A stretch of 64,000 nt of DNA from Dendrosporobacter quercicolus. Its GTDB lineage: Bacteria > Bacillota > Negativicutes > DSM-1736 > Dendrosporobacteraceae. The DNA lies in contig NZ_FNHB01000001.1 in assembly GCF_900104455.1 (NCBI RefSeq), positions 434,001-498,000 on the forward strand, given 5' to 3'. A program made the position numbers and the translations under genes. The notes under the pieces are model-generated. The model ran no database searches and was not told the origin of the DNA. It was given only the letters and a program-made list of their open reading frames with translations. Positions 53,251-62,587 of the stretch are shown piece by piece (the stretch's first letter is position 1; the number at the start of each line of letters is the position of its first letter).

Positions 53251-54225
53251 CTAAAACATTTTATTGAGGGCATTATTTTTAAATAAATTACCCTGCTCAA
53301 TGTAGCGCCGGACCATTTTTTCCGATTTATGGCGGGTCTGCTGCATAATGGCCCGTTCATCAACATCATGCTGTGCAGCGCTTGTCGCAAAGCCCCGCCG
53401 CAGGCTGTGCCCGGCAAAATCCTCGGCGTTTAATCCCGCCAGCCCGGCGTATTTTTTTACGATAAGCGCCACCGACTTGTCACTGAGACGCCGGTCGCGC
53501 ACTTTTTTATACTTGTTTAACGGACGGAAGAGGGGACCGCTGTTCAGCCGGGCCTGCTCCAGCCAGTGCTTCAGGGCGGTTACGGCGCAGACGCCCGGAT
53601 CGGTATTATAGGGAATGGCCACATATTCTCCCTGACCTTCCTGGTCGCCTTTGGACTGGTGAACCAGAACAATGACGCCCTCGCGGGTAAAGGCAAGGTC
53701 CTCAACATTGATTTTGACCAGCTCCGAACGGCGGAACGCGCCCATAAAACCGGTCAGTATAATTGCCTTATCACGAATCCCGGCAATATCGGCTGTATCG
53801 AAGCAGGAGGCGATATCCCGTAAATCTTCAAACAGGAGAGGGGCCTTCCCGCGCTGAATGGTGCCTTTTTCCCGCTTAATGGCATCCAGTGCATTTCTGA
53901 CCAAACCGCTGCGGCACGGATTATCATCCTGATAGCCGCCGGCTTTATGGTTTTCCGAAATGGCGCTGAGACGGCGCGATACCGTATTGGCTTTAGCATT
54001 GTCGGCCAAGTCATTCATATAATTGACAATGGTTTCAGGCTCGGCCGGCAGCGCCTGAAACCCCAGATGCGTGCACCAGTCATAAAAATCCAGCCAGTCG
54101 GCTTCATAAGCCCGCAGGGTGTTTTCGGCTTTGGATTTGCGCAGGCGTTTTTTGCTTTTTTCGGACAGTTTGTCATTATGCTCAATCAAACCGCTGTTGC
54201 GCAGTACAAAATCATGATTTGCCAT
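53251..54225 (-). CDS. Tyrosine recombinase (Cre-like)
   Basis: 324 residues. The core-binding domain spans ~35-125 (TLRAYEADWLDFYDW, AEPETIVNYM). The catalytic domain has Arg in GAFRRSELVKI, GHSLRRGFAT (HxxR), a third-motif His at RHKSEK, and Tyr in RRYIEQG. The Cre/Dre-type layout fits better than XerC/D. A 13-7-13 inverted repeat lies 27 bp upstream. The short gap to lexA holds the SOS promoter. Confidence 0.88.
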   Translation of the reverse strand: MANHDFVLRNSGLIEHNDKLSEKSKKRLRKSKAENTLRAYEADWLDFYDWCTHLGFQALPAEPETIVNYMNDLADNAKANTVSRRLSAISENHKAGGYQDDNPCRSGLVRNALDAIKREKGTIQRGKAPLLFEDLRDIASCFDTADIAGIRDKAIILTGFMGAFRRSELVKINVEDLAFTREGVIVLVHQSKGDQEGQGEYVAIPYNTDPGVCAVTALKHWLEQARLNSGPLFRPLNKYKKVRDRRLSDKSVALIVKKYAGLAGLNAEDFAGHSLRRGFATSAAQHDVDERAIMQQTRHKSEKMVRRYIEQGNLFKNNALNKMF

Positions 54226-54252
54226 TCGCTAACCCCACCTTAATTTTTCGCT

Positions 54253-54285
54253 TAACTTCCGATAACTATAAATTATCGGAAGTTA
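54253..54285. repeat. lox-like recombination site candidate
   Basis: The left arm TAACTTCCGATAA (54253-54265) and right arm TTATCGGAAGTTA (54273-54285) are exact complements around the 7-bp spacer CTATAAA. The architecture and TAACTT flank resemble loxP and rox sites (13-14 bp arms around a short spacer). It lies 27 bp upstream of the Cre-like recombinase start. Confidence 0.6.
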
Positions 54286-54318
54286 TAATATTCAGCAACC
54301 AACCCCAGGTACGGTTAA

Positions 54319-54942
54319 TCAACTGTCTTTCAGCACCTGCCCGGCCAGCTTGTCGGCCAGCTCATTGCCTTCAACGCCGGAATGCCCGGCTACTTTATTG
54401 AATTTTACCCTGCTCAGATAATTGGCGGCAAAATCGGCATAAGCCTTGGTAAATTGATTATTGGTTTTCCAGCGCCCGGTAGCCCATTCGGAAATTCCAA
54501 TATAATCATGATGCAGGATCACAAAATCCACCGCCTGGCCCTCTGACCATTTCATCGCCTGCATCGCTGCCTCCAGCTCGCCGGCGACGTTATGAATTGC
54601 CGCAGCAGCGACGTCCTGGCCCAGGCCGCTGGCCGTATGAATAAGCCGGGCGCCGTCATAAACGGCAAACGCCCAGCTGTAGCGCTGATTGGCATAACTT
54701 CCGTCCACATAAATATCATAATATTTGCCCACGCCTGGCGGCATACCTGCAGCCGCCGGTTTTTGAACTGTTGCAGCCTGATGATCATCATCGATATAAC
54801 TGAGGGCTTCCCGCTCAGTGGCGAAGCCTTTATACAACGCTCCCGGATAACCGTGCACCTGCGCGCGGCATTCGGCCCAGGTCTGATAGATTCCTTTAGC
54901 CCTGCCAACTTTAACCCCATAAAACTTCTTCATTGCTGCCAT
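54319..54942 (-). CDS. rnhA: Ribonuclease HI with N-terminal viroplasmin domain
   Basis: 207 residues from ATG 54942 (GGAGG upstream). The N-terminal viroplasmin-like domain (FYGVKVGRAKGIYQTWAEC) binds RNA/DNA hybrids. The RNase H domain has DGSY, the Glu in GELEAAM, the Asp in HHDYIGI and the C-terminal Asp in NELADKLA. It degrades RNA in hybrids. The frame open up to 55077 upstream is not needed. Confidence 0.9.
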   Translation of the reverse strand: MAAMKKFYGVKVGRAKGIYQTWAECRAQVHGYPGALYKGFATEREALSYIDDDHQAATVQKPAAAGMPPGVGKYYDIYVDGSYANQRYSWAFAVYDGARLIHTASGLGQDVAAAAIHNVAGELEAAMQAMKWSEGQAVDFVILHHDYIGISEWATGRWKTNNQFTKAYADFAANYLSRVKFNKVAGHSGVEGNELADKLAGQVLKDS

Positions 54943-55109
54943 AAAAATAGTTCCTCCAATCAGGTGTAACCGTGTGCTCATCGCTTCTCTGTTATATCCT
55001 GTTTTATCTTCGACGGCCTGTAGGCATTTTCCCTTTAACCTTACGATTTGATTGTATAAAATCTTACCAAAAAACACAAATTAAGGTTAACAACGGAGGT
55101 GATGATGGT

Positions 55110-55322
55110 ATGGCCAATGATCGTTTAACACAAAAAGAACAGTCGTTTTTAGAAGATGCCTTGGAAATGGAAAATCTCTGCATTACAAAATACAGCGTCT
55201 ATGCAGAACAATGCCAGGATGACGATTTGAAAGATCTCTTGTTTAACATCTCCAAGAATAAACGGCAGCATGTAAACAGAATCAACCATTTGCTCGACAA
55301 AAACAGTTTTACTTATAATTAA
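55110..55322 (+). CDS. Small CotF-related, ferritin-like protein
   Basis: 70 residues from ATG 55110 (GGAGGTGATG upstream). Helical with ENLCITKYSVYAEQCQDDDL, related to spore-coat CotF/ferritin-like proteins. The adjacent CotF-like gene supports a sporulation role. Confidence 0.65.
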   Translation: MANDRLTQKEQSFLEDALEMENLCITKYSVYAEQCQDDDLKDLLFNISKNKRQHVNRINHLLDKNSFTYN

Positions 55323-55336
55323 AATGAGGTGATAAA

Positions 55337-55741
55337 ATGCGTCAGGGAAACCGCTATTCACGTTCAACCCCAACCAGCCTTTCCAGCCGTGATATGCTCA
55401 TGGATTTGCTTTGTACCGAGAAAAGCCTGTCCCATCTGTACGATCATGGCATTATGGAGTCATCAAATGATGAAGTTCGCTATACCTTTGAAGAGTTACA
55501 GCATGATGAACATGAAAATGCGCATGTTCTGTTCAAGGCTATGCAGCAGCGCGGCTGGTATAATACCGATGCCGGCGCTGACAGAAGCTACTCCAGAGCA
55601 GACAGCAACTACTTGCATGCCGGCCGTTATGGCCGCAGCAAAGCCAGCAGTGAGTATGCAGTAACCAGCGGCGGATCACAGCGATTCGGCAGCAAATTTG
55701 CGCGGAGCGGCCGCCGGTCAACCAGCAACTCTCTTGCCTAA
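55337..55741 (+). CDS. Spore coat protein, CotF-like
   Basis: 134 residues. The N-terminal CotF core (SRDMLMDLLCTEKSLSHLYD) ends at ~82 and is followed by a Ser/Gly/Arg-rich low-complexity tail typical of coat proteins. GAGGTGATAAA precedes the ATG. It starts 14 bp after the small paralogue. A terminator follows. Confidence 0.85.
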   Translation: MRQGNRYSRSTPTSLSSRDMLMDLLCTEKSLSHLYDHGIMESSNDEVRYTFEELQHDEHENAHVLFKAMQQRGWYNTDAGADRSYSRADSNYLHAGRYGRSKASSEYAVTSGGSQRFGSKFARSGRRSTSNSLA

Positions 55742-55765
55742 ACCGGACAAATACTGGATATAGCA

Positions 55766-55803
55766 AAGGACTCAGCCGCAGTAAGCAACGGCTGAGTCCT
55801 TTC
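55766..55803 (+). terminator. Terminator after cotF-like gene
   Basis: AAGGACTCAGCCG pairs with CGGCTGAGTCCTT, with T-rich sequence following. It is also convergent with the protease gene and may act on both strands. Confidence 0.8.
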
Positions 55804-55813
55804 GGTGTATAAG

Positions 55814-56827
55814 TTATTTATCCAGAATTAAATCTACATTTAAGGCATCCAGAACATTGGTTATCCGGTTGAACATTGTCGCCTGCTCCGAACCGGCAAA
55901 CAATAAGCCCACTGCATAATTATCCTCGGTTAAAATAACTGAGCCGCTGTCCCCAGGCATGCTCATCGGCCCGGCCAAAATCTGATCGGCAAAAACGGCT
56001 GACTCCTGTCTGCTGATATTTACCTTCATTGACACATCGGTTGCCAGCACAATACTATGGGTAACGCCCGAGCTCCGGCCGCTTTTTTTTACCTGCAGGC
56101 CTAAGCTCGCTTCCTTAATTCCGGCAATAGCGCCTATTTCTAAAATCTCCGGACTGATATCTTCGGAATGAACCGGCGCCGCAATAGCGCAGTCCACCAA
56201 ATTGACCTGCTCATTATTCCTTAGTACCTGAATCCGGTACTGCGGCTTAAAGGTATTAATCATTTTATTGATCAGCTTTTCAAAAATATGGGCAATATTG
56301 CATTCCGACCGGTTTAATTCACGATAAACCGGGATGAATTTTTTTAACGTGGCAATGCTGTTATTAGCGCCGGCCATATTATCAAAGCTCCCTGGCTGCA
56401 GTACCAGATCGCCGGGGCGGGAGCGCTCGTCTTTACCGTCAGTCAGGTTTGCCAGCACATGATTATTCGATAAAATGAACAGCTCGTTACTGTTGCGATC
56501 GCGAACCACTGCGCCAAAGGTTCCGGCCGACACTTTATAATGACCGATGCTAACGCCCGGCGGAGCCGGTCTCAGCAGCTTTTTGCGTTCAGTATGCAGG
56601 CAAATGTCTCCGACCTCAATGATATCGGTAACCATACCGTCCAGCTTGCCCGGTACCAACGCACTGCGGCTGAGGCTGTGCCTGTTCATTTTTTTTCTGA
56701 CCAGAATAACGACAGCCTCCTGTCTGGTATTTATTCCCCTAATCCATTTATGGCCATGGCCTAAGCCAATTACATTATCAAATTGGCACACATCATTATA
56801 TAGCGGATGAACATTGCCTTTTTTCAT
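55814..56827 (-). CDS. Trypsin-like serine protease
   Basis: 337 residues with no evident signal peptide. The catalytic triad candidates are His in LSNNHVLAN, Asp in VDCAIA and Ser in PGDSGSVI. It resembles the Nal1/trypsin-like family of non-secreted S1 proteases. It faces the patatin gene upstream on the same strand and ends at a terminator. Confidence 0.8.
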   Translation of the reverse strand: MKKGNVHPLYNDVCQFDNVIGLGHGHKWIRGINTRQEAVVILVRKKMNRHSLSRSALVPGKLDGMVTDIIEVGDICLHTERKKLLRPAPPGVSIGHYKVSAGTFGAVVRDRNSNELFILSNNHVLANLTDGKDERSRPGDLVLQPGSFDNMAGANNSIATLKKFIPVYRELNRSECNIAHIFEKLINKMINTFKPQYRIQVLRNNEQVNLVDCAIAAPVHSEDISPEILEIGAIAGIKEASLGLQVKKSGRSSGVTHSIVLATDVSMKVNISRQESAVFADQILAGPMSMPGDSGSVILTEDNYAVGLLFAGSEQATMFNRITNVLDALNVDLILDK

Positions 56828-56913
56828 ATATACCTCCCCCTGACCTTAAAGTTAGACAGTCTGTTGCAGCTCAACCGAAGCGCCAAACAAACAGTTACAG
56901 TCCCCCAAAGGTA

Positions 56914-56941
56914 TTCAGGTGGAATTTGAATTCCACCTGAA
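56914..56941. repeat. Inverted repeat between protease and patatin genes
   Basis: TTCAGGTGGAATT (56914-56926) and AATTCCACCTGAA (56929-56941) are exact complements around TG. It has no T-run, so it may be an operator or mRNA end rather than a terminator. Confidence 0.55.
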
Positions 56942-56986
56942 GCTTAAGTCTCACTTTATGATATGAGGGGCAGGATATAATGGTAA

Positions 56987-57916
56987 CTACCTTTCGCCGG
57001 TTAATCTTTTTATTTCGCTCATTTGCGCTTTGGCCGCCTGTTCGCCGCGGCTAATTGCCAAAGCGGTGTTTTTTAGCTCTTTAAAATTAATATCAAACAC
57101 GGATGGACGGATGATTACATCGGCATATTTTTCAGATTTTAATAACGTAACCTCCCGGTTCATGATATCGATACACTGGATAAGAATTTCCCCCACCGAG
57201 TGGACATCAGGATTGGGCTCTCCTGAATACCCCAGGTCTACGGCGATGATTACATCAGCCCCCATATGTTTGAGAATATCGGTCGGCAAATTATTTTTAA
57301 CGGCTCCGTCCACCAGCGTCATGCCACGAAACTTCTTGGGAAAAAAAACGCCTGGTATTGATATGCTCGCCCTCACCGCATCGGTAAGCAATGCGTTGTG
57401 GTAGTATCTGGCATTTAAAATGGCCCGGTTTCCCGGCAACGGCGTCGTAAAAAAAACAGTATCAGCGGAATTTAGGTCAACTGCAGTAATGGCCACAGGA
57501 ATAAAGGTATCCCTAAGTGTGCGCTCCTGCCACAAACTGCTAAAATACCGTTCAATTTTATCGCCCTTGACCAGGCCGTTTGGTAAAACCGACCAAAAGC
57601 GCGACATTCCACTCATCAGCCATTTCATGCCATGCTTAAACAAATCCGATACTGTCATTTTTAGATCAATTAATTGGGAGGTTTTCATATTTTTGGCCAG
57701 CTGCTCCATTTGCTGCGGTGTATATCCACAGGCATATAAGGACGCGACAATTGCGCCGGCGCTTGTACCTGATATCAAATCTATTGGTACGCCGTTGGCC
57801 AGCAGGGATTTTAGGACCCCGATATGGGTTAAGCCTCTAATTCCGCCGCCGCTAAGCGCTACGCCCACGGTTGGCCTTTTCATTCCCCAGGGCTTATTGT
57901 TTATTTTGGTCAACAT
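56987..57916 (-). CDS. Patatin-like phospholipase (RssA-type)
   Basis: 309 residues. Oxyanion motif GGGIRGLTHIG, nucleophile in GTSAGAIVA, catalytic Asp in DGAVKNN. It is a cytosolic lipid acyl hydrolase. GGGGGTGATGAC-type ribosome site on the minus strand. The role is not known beyond lipid hydrolysis. Confidence 0.9.
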   Translation of the reverse strand: MLTKINNKPWGMKRPTVGVALSGGGIRGLTHIGVLKSLLANGVPIDLISGTSAGAIVASLYACGYTPQQMEQLAKNMKTSQLIDLKMTVSDLFKHGMKWLMSGMSRFWSVLPNGLVKGDKIERYFSSLWQERTLRDTFIPVAITAVDLNSADTVFFTTPLPGNRAILNARYYHNALLTDAVRASISIPGVFFPKKFRGMTLVDGAVKNNLPTDILKHMGADVIIAVDLGYSGEPNPDVHSVGEILIQCIDIMNREVTLLKSEKYADVIIRPSVFDINFKELKNTALAISRGEQAAKAQMSEIKRLTGER

Positions 57917-58015
57917 GTCATCACCCCCACAATGCCTCTATCATAGATTATGAGCTGACAAACCTGCGGTGTGCATAAAGCCGCTTGCTAATTTGCATTA
58001 AATTGTCGCCGGACA

Positions 58016-58053
58016 TAAAAAACCGGCTTAAGCTTATGAAAAACTTGAGCCGG
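58016..58053 (-). terminator. Terminator hairpin, minus strand
   Basis: CCGGCTTAAGCTT pairs imperfectly with AACTTGAGCCGG; on the minus strand it is followed by a T-run. Confidence 0.6.
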
Positions 58054-58093
58054 AAGACGACTGGCAGAAAATTTGATTTTATATATATTTACA

Positions 58094-58137
58094 TAAAAAA
58101 ATAGCTGCCGAAACAACCTTGCGGTTGTTCCAACAGC
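58094..58137 (-). terminator. Terminator of the methyltransferase gene
   Basis: On the minus strand, a 15-bp imperfect stem (GCTGTTGGAACAACC with GGTTGTTTCGGCAGC) closes on a GCAA loop and is followed by TATTTTTTTAT. Confidence 0.85.
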
Positions 58138-58142
58138 CCTGT

Positions 58143-58856
58143 TTACTGTTTTTTTGCCAAAATAATCATGCGCGGCGTTTCCATTCCATACGGCCGTTCG
58201 TCAAATCCGCCATAGGTTTTTATCACCTTCAGCCCGCAATGCTCCAGGTTGGCAGTCATTTCGGCCAGGGAATAGGCCCGCAGGGCAAATTCATACTGCT
58301 TCTTTTCACCGGTAACCTGGTTCATCAACTGACGTTTTAAGGTTGCCAGCCCCTGCTGCAATTCCACCTTATAGGACAATACATATTCCCCGCTGGGATG
58401 ACGCCAGTAGCGGTTGATATTATTATGAGCCATCCAGTCCCGGTTAAGCAAATCAATCAAAAATAATCCGCCAGGCCGCAGGGATTTGTTGATTAATTCC
58501 AATACCTGTAAGTTTTCTTCATCTGTGAAATAGCCATAAGCGGCAAACATATTAATTACCGCGTCAAATTGCTCGATATAGTCTAATTTACGCATATCAC
58601 TGGACTGAAACGCTATGTTTACATTTTCTTCAGCAGCCTTTTGGCGGGCTATCTCTAAAAACGCCGGAGTAGCGTCCACCCCCACAACCTGATACCCCAT
58701 TTTGGCCAATTCAATTGCATGCCGGCCATAGCCGCAGTATAAATCCATCATATCGGACGCTAACGGCAGATTGAGTACATTGGCAATAAAACGCACTTCC
58801 TGCTCCGTTCCAGCCAGGGAATAACTTTTTAAATCACCAAATAATTCCTGGGTCAT
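58143..58856 (-). CDS. Class I SAM-dependent methyltransferase
   Basis: 237 residues from ATG 58856 (GAGGTG upstream). Motif I is LYCGYGRHAIELA, followed by VGVDATPAFLEIA. The target is unknown (small molecule most likely). A frame open up to 58937 lacks a ribosome site. Confidence 0.85.
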   Translation of the reverse strand: MTQELFGDLKSYSLAGTEQEVRFIANVLNLPLASDMMDLYCGYGRHAIELAKMGYQVVGVDATPAFLEIARQKAAEENVNIAFQSSDMRKLDYIEQFDAVINMFAAYGYFTDEENLQVLELINKSLRPGGLFLIDLLNRDWMAHNNINRYWRHPSGEYVLSYKVELQQGLATLKRQLMNQVTGEKKQYEFALRAYSLAEMTANLEHCGLKVIKTYGGFDERPYGMETPRMIILAKKQ

Positions 58857-58936
58857 TGATGACACCTCGATTGAATAACATCCATGGTTACTCGTTAAAT
58901 TTTGGCACCGGGGGGTTGATTTTTTCAGTCGAAACA

Positions 58937-60409
58937 TTATAGAGCCTTAGTCCCGGGATAAATACAGGTTGCGTTTCTGGTTTTCTTGGCCATATATAAA
59001 GCATTATCCGCGCAATCGACAAGCTCAAGATCAGCTTTTGCACTGGCAGGAAAACCGGCAATCCCAATACTTACCGTCAAAAGGCCCTGAGGCTGGCTCT
59101 GGGAATTTGGAAAGCTGGCGGCATAAATATTTTCACGTACCCGCTCAGCAATGGCATGCGCCTCATTTACTGTAGTTTCAGGCAGCAGCACAACAAATTC
59201 CTCGCCGCCATAACGAAATACATGATCAGTATCACGGCAAACGCGTTTGATAAGAGCGGCCACCATCGACAAGACCTTATCCCCCATGACATGGCCGTTA
59301 TGATCATTATAATGCTTAAAAAAATCAATATCAATCATAAACAGGGCCAGCGGACGGATATACCTGGCCGCCCTTTTCATTTCCTGCCGTAATAGTGTAC
59401 GAAAATAACGGTAATTATATAAGCCGGTCATCGCATCTGTAATTGCCTGCTGTTCTACATTGGCAACATGTTTGGCATGAGCTATTGTTATGGCAATTTG
59501 ACTGGAAATTGACCGCAGCAGATCCAGATCATAAGGTTGGATCATCCGTTCCCTGCTGACTTCGATATTCAATACTCCCAGCACCTGCTCATTCACAATT
59601 AACGGCACAGCCACTTCCTGCGAGGCATTGCTGTTGACGCCAATATATCTGGAGTCCACACCCACATCATCAACATGCACCAATTCGCGATGCAGCGCCG
59701 CATAGCCGGTAATCCCCTGCCCCATCGGAATACGCAGCGTACTGTTGGCATTGCCGCGAGACGCTCTGAGCTTAAGCTCGTTGGTCGAGCCGTCCAGCAA
59801 TAAGATAGCCACGTCATGATACCCGAATTCACGGGTAATCCCATCCAATACTTCTTCTAATACTTCCTGTTCATTTACCGTTTTCTGGACAATTGAAGTT
59901 ATTCTGAATAATGCGGCAATCTTTTTATGCGCCTGATCGATATCCATGAGGTGAAAATCCAACTTCGACATTGATACACAGAGTTCCCGGTTAACGGTCT
60001 CGTATTGTTCGGCCATGCAGGTAAACTCTTCTTCGATGAGTGCCGTTTCCGTCACATTATGGATAAGAACAATAATGCAATTTGAGCTGTGATCATAAGA
60101 AAAATGAATGTTAAAATACTCGCACAGACCTCTGATATTGGTATGTTTTAGTTTAAGCAGCTCTGCCGGTTTACCGGTATTAAGCGTTTGTAAGTAAGCT
60201 GCAAGCATCGTATTGGCAATAGCTTCGCCTAATACGATGCTTAATATTTTGAAAAAGTTCTTGCCAAGCAGATACCGGAGTTTTTGCGGGGAGTGTCTGG
60301 ACATATGGGCCTGTAGGACAATGCCTGAAGTATCTATTGCCAGAACTGCGGACGGAATTGCCGCTGTTACTAAGTTTAACATGGACTTATAAATCAAATT
60401 ATCGGTCAC
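58937..60409 (-). CDS. GAF-GGDEF diguanylate cyclase
   Basis: 490 residues from GTG 60409 (GAGGTGG upstream). Residues ~1-150 are a sensor region with PAS-like features. The GAF domain spans ~170-320. The GGDEF domain (~330-485) has an intact active site RYGGEEF and an RxxD inhibitory site (RDTD) five residues before it. It makes cyclic di-GMP. Confidence 0.92.
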   Translation of the reverse strand: MTDNLIYKSMLNLVTAAIPSAVLAIDTSGIVLQAHMSRHSPQKLRYLLGKNFFKILSIVLGEAIANTMLAAYLQTLNTGKPAELLKLKHTNIRGLCEYFNIHFSYDHSSNCIIVLIHNVTETALIEEEFTCMAEQYETVNRELCVSMSKLDFHLMDIDQAHKKIAALFRITSIVQKTVNEQEVLEEVLDGITREFGYHDVAILLLDGSTNELKLRASRGNANSTLRIPMGQGITGYAALHRELVHVDDVGVDSRYIGVNSNASQEVAVPLIVNEQVLGVLNIEVSRERMIQPYDLDLLRSISSQIAITIAHAKHVANVEQQAITDAMTGLYNYRYFRTLLRQEMKRAARYIRPLALFMIDIDFFKHYNDHNGHVMGDKVLSMVAALIKRVCRDTDHVFRYGGEEFVVLLPETTVNEAHAIAERVRENIYAASFPNSQSQPQGLLTVSIGIAGFPASAKADLELVDCADNALYMAKKTRNATCIYPGTKAL

Positions 60410-60654
60410 TTGAAATCAACCACCTCAAGTTGCAATACCTTGTATTATTCGCTATTATCCAAAATAATCCTGCAACCTGCCTAAATATGTCTGATTATGC
60501 GCCTTCGGGCTGTTTAAATTGCCTGTTTACGCCCACTTTCAATGAAACAAAAATCGCCGCCTGAAATGTCTGCCCCCAATAATCATTTTTCGCAAAATAG
60601 AACGATCCCATAAACGGAAAATTATGAGATCGCCAGGTTAAAACTTTTTTTTGA

Positions 60655-62517
60655 TTAATTCGATGGCTTCACCGGTTCTACACTGCGCAGCAGTGGCTTC
60701 CTCAAAATAGAATGATTTACCCTGGCGTATTGACCGGGTAATATATATAGCATTTGCTATTCTCACCTAACGGCTCAACAGTATCCTCCTCATTTTTAGC
60801 AAGTCCACCGCTGCTCTCCGAAAGGAAATCATCCGGAGGCAATTCAATACCGCCGCTGTCATCAGAGCCAAATAGATACACATGAACATTCTCGCCGTCC
60901 CAAACGACCTTTTTAACAAAGGTGCGTAAGGCGGCGCGCTTTTAACGCGCATATCGTCTATCGTATCCCTAAAGGTTGTGAGCATCTGACGGATAATATC
61001 AAACTCAATATTAGAAAGAACATGACTGGTGGTAAGACTCTCTATTTCAGCAATATGATTTTTGATTTTTTCACCCTCGCCGTGCAGCTCTTCAATTTTT
61101 TCAATGACATAGCCCTTTGCTACTGTACCCTCCGATAGAGATAGTGACGCTACCTGCTCGGCAATCTCTTTTTCATTCTTTTTAAACGCACCTCTGAGCT
61201 GATCTAATTTATCGTCATATTCTTCACTATTGCCTTCCAGTTGTTTTTTTCCAAACTCAAGCTGGCGTATAAATTCTGAACTGTCTGCGCCAAGTCTTTT
61301 TATTTCTTCACACACAACTCGATCAAGCATATTTCCGTTAGCGTTCTTCCATCTTGCAGACATGAGAGCGGCTCTTTTCTTTCATAGCACAAAGATAAGA
61401 ATAAATAAACTCTCCTTGTGCATCTAGGCGTTTACTTAGTTTAGGACGCATATAGTCACCACAGGTGCAAAATAAAAGACCGGAAAGCAGCGCGACATTG
61501 CTTCTGGGTTTACGGAAGGACTTAGACCGATTCTGTTCTAAATATTCCTGTACCTGTATCCATTCCGAGCCTTTAATCAGACCGATGTGCTTCCCCACAG
61601 CCACAATCCATTCCTCCATTGGGCGTATTTGGTTCGCCTTACCGGATTTTTGAATGGTACGGTTATAGGTCATAATGCCATGCTTGCCGTCAAAATCTTT
61701 TTTCTCGGCAAACAAATCTACTTCGTTTTCGATCAAGTAACGATAGGCGTCCTCGTCAGCAATCATATATACAGGATTGGTAAGAATATTACGGAGAGCA
61801 AAGCGGGTAAACAATTTCTTGTTTTTTGTTTTGTAACCATTTTGAATAAAATAAGTCTCTGTTTTGGTCAATGAATTTGTTTCCAAAAACACTTTATAAA
61901 TCTGTTTAATGATTTCTGCTTCTTCAGGAATGATTTTTAACTTGCAAGCTTTTTTCGTTTTTCCGTCTATTGTAACATTTTCCACCTGTTCAGAAACATA
62001 CCCTGGGGGCGATGTACCGCCAAGACAACGACCGGTTTTGGATAACTCATGCATATTATCACGTATACGCTCGGCTATCGTTTCACGTTCCAGTTGGGAA
62101 AATACAGATGAAATATAAATCATAGCTCTACCCATAGGAGAGGAAGTATCAAATTGTTCCTTAATAGAAATAAAGGAAACTTTCAAGCCGTCTAATTCCT
62201 CAATCAGCTTGGCAAAGTCACCTATGTTACGGCTTATGCGGTCAAGGCGATAGCAGACAATCGCTGAAAACTTCTTTGCCCGTGCCTCAGCCATCATCCT
62301 CTTAAATTCAGGACGCTCTGTATTGCCTCCCGAAAAACCTTCATCTTCATATATAAAGATACCATCGTCTTTGCAGTTGGGATAATGGGCACGGATATAC
62401 TGTTTGCAAAGCTCGATTTGATTTTCTATACTCTCACCCTTACCCGTAAATTTAGATTTACGGGAATAAACGGCAATCTGTTCCCCTGCATTTTCTTTCG
62501 TCTGCTGAATATTCCGG
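60655..62517 (-). pseudogene. Large serine recombinase, frameshifted and 5'-interrupted
   Basis: Readable recombinase in pieces. The N-terminus (AVYSRKSKFTGKGESIENQI with catalytic Ser, at ~62480-62420) runs in frame with the piece ending near 61338. A frameshift near 61345 moves it to the second piece, which again shifts near 60950 before the C-terminal tail ([20 protein letters not shown]). No start codon is seen before the IS21 end at 62518, so the IS likely removed the first residues. A GTG-start small frame (60638-60767) overlaps its 3' end but is not convincing. Nothing else is seen in 60410-60637. Confidence 0.85.
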
Positions 62518-62587
62518 TGCGGCGGAGCCGCAGTTCCGGAGAATTGGAAACCGCCTATCCGGAACTAGAAACCGCCCTTGAATAATC

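Noticed and set aside
56914-56941. Terminator
   Set aside because: A perfect stem but a 2-nt spacer and no T-run; listed as an inverted repeat only.
60638-60767. Small gene downstream of the recombinase
   Set aside because: The GTG frame stops early and the better-looking C-terminal peptide is in a different frame; no reliable start.
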